Assembly: GCF_000003815.2 (NCBI RefSeq)
Contig: NW_023365732.1
Span: 8,362-63,092 of the forward strand
Source: Branchiostoma floridae
Taxonomy: Eukaryota > Chordata > Leptocardii > Amphioxiformes > Branchiostomatidae
Reading direction: 5' to 3'
DNA length: 54,731 bases
Of this stretch, positions 10,204-20,300 are shown piece by piece. The translations under genes and the position numbers were made by a program. Position 1 is the first letter of the stretch. Every line of letters starts with the position of its first letter. Under the pieces are notes generated by a model. That model was not told where the DNA came from. It searched no databases and saw only the letters and a list, made by a program, of their open reading frames with translations.

Positions 10204-13200
10204 CGGCCTCCCCGCTTACGCCGCGCCGTTTTCACCGGCAAATTTCTGGCGTTTTAAACAATTTTCAAGCAAAAGAAACACACCACAAGAAAGAGAAACT
10301 TATATCCTTTATTTTGATGGGTAAATTTGCCTCTAGAACCGGATAGTTTTTGTACCGCGGGTGTGGGAAGATGGTAGTAAATTTACGGATTGCCGTACGG
10401 CAGAGGGTTTTCGTGGTAGCGTTGAAATACCTAGTCAAACGTTCTTGAGACGTTTCGATGACGTCATTGCCTACTTATATATTCACATGCAATGCATTGG
10501 TCTAATTAGGCATTTATTTCATCTTTATGAATAGGTAATGCAAATTATTATGCGAGATAATTCACTTGATTATATATTTACTCCAATGGATCTGAAATAT
10601 CACCATACGAACGCTTCATTCATTCGATGTAACCAGATGTTAAGAGGCTTTCAGTACCGACCACAACTGTTATTAAATGCGTAAAAGGGAGGTATAAAGA
10701 TTGACGGGGATGTACTGTTGGTCGCCTAAGCCGTAAGTTTGTCCTCGAGAAAGAGAACTGGGAAGGGCCTTTGGAAGGGCCTTTGGAAGGGCTGGGTTAA
10801 CATTGCTTGAACCATTGATCCATCCAACCATCCAACCAAGAAAATAGTGGCCACAAGGCCATGCCGCGCATGGCGCGGCAAGGCAAAAAAACAAAACAGA
10901 CTTTATGTACCTTTGATGCAGTGTACACTGGATCTATAATGTGGTACTTCTCTCCACATTTTGTGCAAAAACTTCCCCTATACCAAGTCACCCAAATTAC
11001 TACATGTAATTTATTCGTCTGTCACATAATGAAATTAAGAAGTTCATACTATTTTAAGGTAGAAAAAAAGGTTCAAGTCGGCATCATAACAAAGTACACC
11101 GTGAAAGAGGTTTCAAGATTCCAAAATTTGAGTTCACATTTCTCATATTCTGCTGCAACACGACAATAGATATTTAATATAGCATGGCTGAAAAGGTTGT
11201 TCAGTGAAGTATGATTATACCGATTTTTCTTGTTGGACCTGTCCTGTAAAACCGGACGTAAAACAGTGGACCTGATGTTGGACCGATTCGAAAATGAACT
11301 AATTATACTGACAGGCGTCCACATGTTTGGGGCTTACATGTCGACGCAAATAACAAGAGCGTAGAGAGTTTATAGTCATTTTTACCGAGTACTGTAAATG
11401 CATTTACGTTTGTGGGGATTTAAATTTAGCGGTAGAGGGAAAATGGAGTATTCGCGGTGGTTCTGAGTTCGCGGGTGCACCATCCATGCATGTGAGTACT
11501 GCACTGTAATGGAAAACCCGGCACATTTACCAACCGCCAGTCGGAAGCCACAAATAGTGGTTACTCGGCAAAGGTGCTACAAACGGACAGAACAGTCCAC
11601 TTTTGACTTTGACAGTGCTGGCGTGATCAACTGTTATTGATCCGTAACTACTCTCTTAATACATAGTACAGACAGTACAACTTTCCTACCATGGTGTTAT
11701 ACACGGTGAAATGAATAATTACGAACCCCAAAAAAAGTATTCATGTGTATTCACAGCACCTGAGCAGAAAAAAAGTATGTATTATAGAATCTTGTCATCA
11801 AGTCACAATTTTATACAACATAAGTTGACACTACAGTAACACTAAACAGTGATGTTCACGGCGTATGAAAACGACTTTGTTTTGCCGTGGGAATGTTTTA
11901 AATATAACCTAGTCCCACAACCACTTGACTTGTCAGCCATATTTGTCCAAATGGGAATTGGTCGCGATCGGCTATCACATATTTTCACGGCTTGCTATTG
12001 TATACTGATGGTGAAAATGTGGAAAAAAAGTAACGCAACAAGTTGCAAATTCAACCTGAATGAATTTTTTTAAATACAAAATATTTACAGCCATCTGAAT
12101 TCCGACAATACGCCTCAGATTACGTTTAAACACCCCTATAACTAAATGGGTAACACCTGAATATACAGCTGACATAACTCTAAATGAACACATCACACGG
12201 TCTCTTTTGACTTCTGTATTCAGAGGAAGAGGGCACCACAAGTAAACTCTCAGGTAAGGACTCAGCGATGTGTAGTGTACATTCGACACCGATGCTGCGG
12301 TTTCCACTAAGATGAATTAACTATGATTTTGTGTGCATTTTTGGAAGAAGTTTTAACAACATGCTCACAAAAATGGTATGCTTAGAAATCCAGTAAGGTG
12401 TCCGAACTCAATATTTGATAACTTCCTAGATTGACTATGACATAGTTTTCATTTTATACGCTTGTGGTTTATAGAACAAAGTTTGATAGAAGCACAAACC
12501 GAAAGAAAATGATCAGGTGTTGATTCATGTTGATGGGACACAAGAACATTTAAGACCAGCAAATCATATATGTGTAAAAGAACAGAGCAGGTATGGTACA
12601 CGTATTTGTAAGTCTCGTGACGATCACCAGATGTGGGGGTGGCGTGAGAATATTCAAATTAGATACGCACTGTATTGTCAACACTATATTGTATCATAAA
12701 TTGTCACCAAAACTTATTTTCTTCAAAGATAAATTCTTAAAAGAGACGTACGTCAACAATGACTATATTGTTTGCCAAACCAAAGAAAAAGTATTACATG
12801 TTACTCGTCAAGGGCGCTACAAACGACCAGAACAGTCCACTTTTGACTTTGACAGTGCTGGCGTGATCAACTGTGACAGTCACTGATCTAACCATATCTA
12901 CCCTCTGATTACTAGTACAGTAATACTTGTAGTTGTATACCATGGTGTTATACAGTAGGTGTTATGTAGAAATGAATGAATGCGAACTAAATGTCATCAT
13001 ACTTTGACAATGTAACGTTATACTACATACATGTTGTGAGAGGGGAGTGCCGTAGACGGCACGGACAGAACACAGAAGGGGAATGTTTGCGGTGGTTTTG
13101 AGTTCGTTATGAAGAGGCCACCGCGAAAACCGCGAATATAAAACCATCGCGAAAGAGTCTGCATTTACAGTATATACAGTCAAACTTGATCTAAACAGGC

Positions 13201-14880
13201 AGGTAATGATGCTTACATTAAAACGCCAGCGAAAGTTTTTAGTATAATACGTTCCCCTCTAGTTTATCAATTAAATCCGGCCCTTAAGATTTGATACTTG
13301 TATTGAATACGTTGGTGTATATGCAATCTAAATTCGTATTAAAAGTTCACGGGAGAGGTTTAGATAAGTAGCAGAGTGCTCTACAAGCCATATGGCAGCC
13401 GATTTTAGCATCCCCTTTGCTTGGGTATTTCCTATTTATTAATTCCCCTCTATCATTAATTAAATTCGGCCCGTAAGATTTGATACTTGTTTTGAATACG
13501 TTAGGGTATGCGCTATCTAAATTCGTCTTAAAAATTCACAGGCCACTTCTAGATAAGTAGCAGATTGCTCTACAAGCCGTATACGTATGGCAGCCGATTT
13601 TAGACCAGGCTGAAGTTGGCCGTCCATTGGGCCTACTATTTGTGCTTAATCGTTGATATCATACTTATTATTTATGTTTATATATACATACATCGGGCGG
13701 TAACAGACAATATCTAGCAGTTATTGATATCCATTTAAGCTTTTAAAGGAAATTAGGAATTTTTTGTTTCTTCGAATGGGCGTCTGAATGGGATGCTATA
13801 TTTTGTCTAATGACGAATCGGCGGCTGGATCGGCGGCTACCAATCGGCGGCCAACTTCAGCCTGGTGCACACAGCCCTTTGCTGTGAGCACACAGATCCT
13901 TTGCCGAGCATGCAGCCCCTTTGCTGTGAGCACACAGCTCCTTCCCCGAGCACACAGGTACTTCGCTGAGCACACAGCCCATTTGCTGTCAGCAGACAGC
14001 TCCATCGCCGAGCATGCAGCCCCTTCACTGTGAGCACACAGCTCCTTCGCCGAGCATGCAGCCCCTTCGCTGTGAGCACACAGCTCCTTCGCTAAAACAG
14101 GTTTTGTCCCAATGGTCCTTCGTACATTGAATCTGATTCTCGCTATCGCAAATCCAAACCTCGTTCGATCAAGTGACGATATCTCCGGCAACCCTTTGTT
14201 GTACTGGACTGAGTAAGGACAGTCTGCAAAATACTCAAGAACAACAAAATGGGAGGCAGAGATGGCTTGACCTAGGAGCACTTGAAGTATGGTGGTAAAG
14301 TACTCTGGGCCAGACTTACAAATGTTTATAACTTAATAAAGGAAACAGAATACATACCAGGGCAGGTGACTTCGAAAATGACCTTAAAGTTCCATTAAAT
14401 ATGCAATAGAACAAAGCCAACAAGGAAGACGTGGACTCACACCGCGTTATCACCCTACTTCTGGTAATATCTTAAGTCTGTGAGTCTCTACTCTACAATA
14501 GGCTGAAACCTTGGTTGAAGTTAAAATGAACTCTCATGAACTGTAGAGTAGAGGGCAGGGCAGCCAGGGTGTAGTAACTTAACAACAGCCTACATGGTTC
14601 AAGATGTAATAAACCAATACCAGAAGAGACGGAGCAATGATGTACGGACACCAAAAGAGCGTACGACACAGTGTGGACAGATGGAATGTTACAAAATCAA
14701 GATATTTCATATTGCGCCTAGTCAGTACCAGTGTTATGATAAACAAGTACTGGTAAGCTATCAGTAATATTAGGGCTTCATTTCCCGTTCGTCATTATTT
14801 GTCTGTCTGTGACTGTCCATATCATCGGCATGATAAACTAGTATATTATATTGTTGCAACTGATGCGGATAAACTATAAA
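10204..14880 (+). repeat. Segmental duplication, copy 2
   Basis: This matches 1-5660 at an offset of 10204-10208 bases, but without the 980-bp insert. The differences seen are isolated single-base changes, an AAAG-type indel near 12577, and short homopolymer differences. The minisatellite is at 13867-14092 and the diverged tandem pair at 13256-13604. The low divergence points to a very recent event or to two haplotypes laid end to end by the assembler. Confidence 0.9.
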
Positions 14881-14909
14881 TATGCCACAGAGCATGTTAC
14901 CTTGAGTAC

Positions 14910-15083
14910 TACTGTAAATGCGGAAACTTTCATGGTGGTTTAATGTTCGCGGTTTTTGCGAACATTTTTCCATGGCAGTAAGAGACTACAGTGCATGGTG
15001 CTACCGCGAACTTAAAACCACCGCGCAGTCTTTTTTCCCGCTACCGCGAAATTAAATCCCCGCGAACTTGAATGCATTTACAA
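14910..15083. mobile_element. MITE with TGTAAATGC / GCATTTACA termini
   Basis: The left end TACTGTAAATGCGGAAA and right end GAATGCATTTACAAG are inverted repeats. The arms repeat 'ggtggttt', 'gttcgcgg' and their complements 'aaaaccaccgcg' and 'accgcgaac'. About 170 bp, without coding capacity. Relatives lie at 1185, 2868 and 38208. Confidence 0.7.
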
Positions 15084-15084
15084 G

Positions 15085-15685
15085 CTGTACCTTTTTTGGT
15101 GCACCGGTGCTCTTGCTTTGGTCCAGAAATAGTTATGATATTTGTGGCCTATCTAAGTTAGTTGTTTGACCGATGTACGGTGGAAAATATTGCTTCCTCC
15201 ATTTGAAATTTTTTTTGCCTTCAGACAAAAAGCATTTTACTCTTTGTGGAATCCCAGCTTAATAATAGCACACCAAATACGATGTGGAAAAGGATTTCAT
15301 ACACTTTGTGGAATCCTAACTGAATTGTAGGACGCAAAATACGACATGAAAGAGGTATCATGTTTGGCGGAACACAGCTGTTTAATTAAGTAACAAATGC
15401 ATAAACGTGAACTTGGTCACAATGTAATAAACATGACAGAGGCCAAAACAATATAACCACATGATCCGACCGTGACTAGGAGAGTGACAAGCTTGTTTCT
15501 TGTTTTCCGTTGTCTGTCGGGTAATAATGTCTGGCCCAATCAGAATGCATCACGTACATGCCGCGTGGCGCATGCCGCATGTGGCGGGAAATCTGCTCTT
15601 GATTACAATTACGTATACGCCGGGATTTCTCCACCGTTCAAAACTTTATTACTCATGACCAACATGAATAGCGCGCAGACCAACG
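15085..15685. other. No gene seen; short direct repeats
   Basis: At 15237-15370 there are two or three diverged tandem units of about 70 bp sharing 'ctttgtggaatcc', 'caaaatacga' and 'tgaaagaggtatca' or related forms. Otherwise nothing recognisable. Confidence 0.5.
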
Positions 15686-16282
15686 GGCATTTTGACCTTC
15701 CATTGTTTTCTCATTGATGAATTAAGAAAGAATTGAGCCGTAACGAATATTAATAGATGGGCATTAAAAAGATCTAAATCTGATTTTTTGGGGGCCAAAT
15801 TGATGACGTCATCAGGTTTTATTGCCCCTAATATTATTTTTTCTATGACAAAATACAGCACCTTAGTACATACCACTGCAATGAAATCAATTTTTCATGT
15901 GCATAATGATGAAAGCTACAAACTCAGGGTTGCGCAAATTGATATCTACTAACGATCTGTAGTTATTAAGTTTTTAATTAGATGAAAACAAACATTTGCT
16001 AATTACTACAGATCATTAGTAAATATCAATTTGCACAACGGTGAGTTTGTAGCTTTCATAATTATTCAACGAAAAACGAAGTTAAATTGCAGTGGTATGT
16101 ACCAAAGTTCTGTATTTTATCATTAAAATAAATAATATTAGGGGCAATAAAATGATGACGTCATCAATTTGGCCCCCAAAAAAATAAGATTTAGAATTAT
16201 TTCATGCCCATCTATCAATATTCGTTACGGCTCCATTCCATCTTGATTCATTAATAAGAAAACAATGGAAGGTCAAAATGCC
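15686..16282. mobile_element. 597-bp palindromic (fold-back) element
   Basis: The ends are GGCATTTTGACCTTCC and its complement GGAAGGTCAAAATGCC. Inner landmarks are mirrored in order: 'ccaaattgatgacgtcatca' at about 15795 and 'tgatgacgtcatcaatttgg' at about 16153; 'ctacagatc' and 'gatctgtag'; 'gagtttgtagctttcat' and 'atgaaagctacaaactc'. The arms are about 290 bp with scattered mismatches and a very short loop near 15975. The DNA or RNA could form a near-complete hairpin. No transposase is encoded. Confidence 0.8.
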
Positions 16283-16302
16283 AATTTAGCCAACCGAAAT
16301 AC

Positions 16303-16636
16303 CTTAAGCTAAGGGCACAACCCGCCGCACGTGCAAATACGTGCTGTCTACGTGCCAAGACGTGGGCAATCTTTTGGGATCCGTAAGTGGTAAGTACCGC
16401 CTCCGTAGGAACTCCTAGGGAATCCGACGGATTTTGGAGCACGCAGACACGCCGTAGAACTTTACGTGCAGGCAAATCTTTGTGTGCCATCGGGCTGCGG
16501 ATACGCCAGTGGCAGTGTGGGCGACGCACCCGCCCTGTACAGCCTGAACGTTTTTAGAAATACGTGGCGGACGTGGCCTCCCAAAAAAACGTACGGACAA
16601 ATTGCACGTACGGCGGGTTGTGCCCTTAGCTTAAGT
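16303..16636. mobile_element. MITE with about 33-bp terminal inverted repeats
   Basis: The left end CTTAAGCTAAGGGCACAACC continues as 'cgccgcacgtgcaa'. The right end, 'ttgcacgtacggcg' then GGTTGTGCCCTTAGCTTAAG, is its near-perfect complement. The 334-bp body has repeated 'acgtgc' and 'cgtac' motifs and no transposase. It lies about 20 bp from the palindrome and about 110 bp before an FTP exon relic. Confidence 0.75.
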
Positions 16637-16747
16637 TGGGTATCACATTGAGGCTGCGGTCGCTGAGACTGAGGCATTCAACAGAACGCTCAACGAATTC
16701 CAAATATTTTGAAGGCTTTGTCCGTTTTATTGTCTTTTTAATCATTT

Positions 16748-16843
16748 CCGTCTCATGTTCGGGAATGCGGGAACAGTATGTGGGCGTCCGTCTTCCCGGG
16801 TCCTTCCGAATATTGACCCTAAGTGAACTTGAAGTATTTCCGG
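16748..16843 (+). pseudogene. Relic of an FTP-domain exon (C-terminal part only)
   Basis: The sequence encodes the last third of an FTP (fucolectin-tachylectin-pentraxin-1) domain, with SVSCSGMREQYVGVRLPG followed by RILTLSELEVFP. It parallels 20085-20186 down to the flanking 'ccttcaata.attcac'. Homology stops abruptly at about 16748, so the first part of the exon and its splice acceptor are missing, and what precedes it is unrelated DNA next to MITEs. The donor site would be CCGG|GTTGGC, in phase 1, which matches the next exon. It could therefore once have been part of a tandem FTP pair. Confidence 0.65.
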
Positions 16844-16899
16844 GTTGGCCTTCAATAGATTCACCGCACATGGTTATGACGTTGACGTAGCATGTCTTT

Positions 16900-17205
16900 G
16901 CAATAAACCGAAATATCGCATTAAGAGCACAGTGTATTGAACTTCGTTACCTCTAACGAAATTGATTAACATTATTAATTGATCTGTACGATAATGCGCG
17001 CATAGTGAAGGTATCGAATGATATGTTCGAATGGCGATGAAACGTTAACATGTCCAGAAAGTGACATATTTCGGGCCGCAGAAGAAAAAATAATTAATAT
17101 AAGACATGAAAATAGTTTTCTTCAGAATATAAATCCCTTTGTTCAATTTAAGTCATCCAAGTAAACACGATCCTAGTACTAAGAACAGTTTTATTGCCTG
17201 CTTAG
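16900..17205. other. Non-coding DNA before the first recognised exon
   Basis: AT-rich. I could not find a signal peptide, start codon or promoter for the polycystin-like gene here. The acceptor TTGCCTGCTTAG ends this stretch. Confidence 0.5.
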
Positions 17206-17386
17206 CTCCCAATGTCGCCCTTGGAAAGACGGCGTACCAAACAAGCACTTATCGTGGACTACTGAGTCGTGTTGCCAGTCGTGCTGTTGACGGGATCGTC
17301 AATGGTTACACCAACTATCAGGAAACAAGGGGACAAACTAATCCCAGCTGGTGGGTGGATCTTGGCCAATCCTACATGATTGACAG
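17206..17386 (+). CDS. Exon 1 (first recognised): FTP lectin domain, N-terminal half
   Basis: Acceptor CTTAG|CT, donor ACAG|GTACGA; phase in 1, phase out 2; 181 nt. It encodes PNVALGKTAYQTSTYRG, SRAVDG and NPSWWVDLGQ, the hallmark opening of fucolectin-type FTP domains. The usual Cys-x-His-Thr and Trp-Trp-Arg-Val-Asp residues of the fucose site are altered, so sugar binding is doubtful. The exon runs in frame into 19951. Confidence 0.85.
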
Positions 17387-20300
17387 GTACGAGTACAGGA
17401 TATATTGTATAGTCCATAAGTTATTGCCATGGATATAGATAGATAGCGCGACAATTGTAACAGGTACAATGTATGGCAATCTGAATGTACATGGGAGTTG
17501 AACTATATACTAATGCAAATATCTAACAACCAATCTAATCTAATGAAACAGTATAAAGAATGTAGTTAATATCATAAAAGCTAATACTTCAGATCATTAT
17601 GTCAGTATATTGTCTCGTTTTTGTACGGAGTTGTAAATAAATTGGCCTACGTAGTCAGATATATGAGCAGGACATGATAATATCATATTGAATATCTCTG
17701 TCTTAGCATGTGGCAGTACAATATCGGACTTACATACAATAGATTGAAATAACTTGTCACGGTCTTCTTCATAGGTAGGACAAACCATCATGAAATGGAA
17801 TTCATTTTCTATGTCATTATGGCATGTGGGACAAAGTCTCTCATTGGCTGGTATGTTGTAGTGTCGGCCCTTTTCAATTTGTAAGGTGTGAGCACTAATC
17901 CTTAGTTTCGTTAAGTCATTTCTAAACAATTTGTTTTGAACAGATGAGAGATATTTTTCGAAACAGAATTCTTTTTTCATTTTACAAGGAGTACTGAGTT
18001 TGCTAAAACTTCTTATTTATTGTCTCCAACCAGAGAAAAACGTGTCTTGCAGACGATTCTTAAATATATCTCCAAAACGGTTGGCATTAACTGTAGGGTC
18101 AAGCCAAACAGTTTGGAAACCAAGACTACCATATAAGCATAGAGTGCAAACAAACAAACACAACTCCAATATATGCCGTCACTGGCGAATATACTGCTTT
18201 TAGCGCATGGCCATAGGCAGGGTTGTAGCCAGCACCTGTCCTTCAGTCCTTTGAAGGAATTTTGCAGCTGGGGACTGAAAAAAGTTTTCCCCATTCCGTC
18301 CCCTGGGACAGACAAAAATTGATATGTAAAGATATGAAAAAAAACTGAAACCCATGTGTTCTTCTTCACCAAAACAGATGCAATTGAACAGCTTAGTCTA
18401 CAAGCAAAATTGGCACCTCAAAATGCAGGAAATAGTGTTTCAGAGGGTCTTGATTTAAAAAATTTGGGACCCAGACCCCCTAGAAATGACGCGCAACGTT
18501 ACACCATGACTTCGGTGCTCGATAGGATTCCCATTCAAAATCAAGGGGACTGAAAATGATTTCAGGCTGGCTACAACCCTGGCCATAGGTGACGTGGAGG
18601 TTTTAAATTTCGAACACATTATTTTTGTCCAATAAATTATTAATTACCTACTATAGAATTAAAAGAGATCCAGTGAATATACCAGTAAAGTCACTTGTTA
18701 AATCTTTTTTTTTTACTCTCCATCCATATTGAAATGTTAACTTAACCCTATTTAGTCAGGGCTTTTTTTCGTTAATCTGGGACGGAGGGGGTGTTTTGAG
18801 GCCCAATCATATGATTGACAAATTTTCAGAGAATGGTGTTGACACAAAACATAAAGATTGTAAGAAATTTGACGTCGTTATCGCGTATATCAAGTTATTA
18901 TGACGTCATCTATGCGATTGTATTGGCTGGAACCATAAATAAGGATATTCACATGAAGCTTCAAGGTATGCTACAAAAATGTAACAGCAAGTGTACATGT
19001 CTGCTACGACTTCTGTTGTCTATAGAAAAATCAATGACGTCATGCATATTTAAGATACCAGTTGGGGCAACCATCTTTGGTCCGCCACCTTGAATTTACA
19101 AAAATGTATTTTCTCAGCAAACAATTGACAATGGAAATAAACTAAAAATGTTCATTTAGACGTTATGGTATGGTTAAATACCATGTACTAACGAATATTA
19201 AGGGATAATAGGCTAATTATAACTCATCTGCTGATATGGTCCACCATCTTGGATTTTGGCCGATGACGTCATCAAATTAGCATACTTTATGCACATTCAA
19301 TTATGAAAGATATACTAAAAAGCATACGATTTTACTTGTATAAGAAAATAGCAGTAATGATGCAAGAAAACCTGAAAAATGCATTGTTAGATTCGAAATT
19401 ACTGATTTTCGTCAAAATGCCTGTCAACAACCGGTTGCCATGGCAACGCGAAAAATAGAAAATATTTCAAACTTTGTGAACTTGTTACCAACTAAATTTA
19501 GGGCAAAGTCAACAAGTTTGGTGGCTCTAGCACTGAGCCGTTTTGGCGTTATACGACATGGAGTTATGCCTACAAAGCCACCTCCCCCGTCTGAATATGG
19601 TTAATTGTACATCATATAAGCTAGCAAGTACACGTGAATGTCAGTTATAATGTGATGACTTGATTCTAGTAGGTGTGCCGACGTCAGTAAATATTTGGTG
19701 AAGACAAGCCATGCCATGTTTACACACTAGTACAAGCCTTCGGTATTCGACCATAAGCTAGGAACCCACATCATCGGAGAGTACGAACCACAGGTGTTAC
19801 TTTAGGACAACCAACGTTAACTTTCGTGGTCCAACCACATTCCCAGCATCATCCCGACATAGTACCTATCACATCTGCAGTTATCAAGTTTCAATTTATG
19901 TTCATACGATTACATAGGTGTCATGATTGTTTTGTCTTCAATATTGACAGAGTGGTCATCTTCAACCGACTAACCTGTTGCCGTGATAGAATCAACCCCT
20001 TCAACATCCACATTGGGGATTCCGACCAGGTCAGCACAAACCCCAGGTGTGGAGATGACCATCGAATCGTCGTGACCCAGCCGACCATTTCCGTCTCATG
20101 TCCGGGAATGTGGGGACGCTATGTGGGCGTTCGTCTTCCCGGTTCAGGACGAATACTGACCCTAAGTGAGGTTGAAGTATATCTTGGTAGGCCTTCAATA
20201 CATTCACTTGGTTTGGTATGTTTACATATCAGAGGCCGGCTTACAAGAAAAAAAAAACAGAAACTGTACAGACTGAGGGTATTACAGAAAAGGGTTTGCG

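Noticed and set aside
10011-10346. 111-codon open frame with a Pro/Arg-rich end
   Set aside because: It runs from unique DNA into the duplicated repeat and matches no family I recognise.
16636-16843. Possible signal-anchor start exon joining in phase to exon 1 (hydrophobic VRFIVFLIISVS before the FTP remnant)
   Set aside because: The frame opens with TTG, not ATG, and there is no Met before the hydrophobic stretch. The hydrophobicity arises where unrelated DNA joins a broken FTP exon.
18742-19604. 'tgacgtcat' words as a CRE enhancer cluster
   Set aside because: These words lie inside repeated transposon families (also at 15795, 16153 and 28420-28610), so they are element sequence rather than evidence of local regulation.
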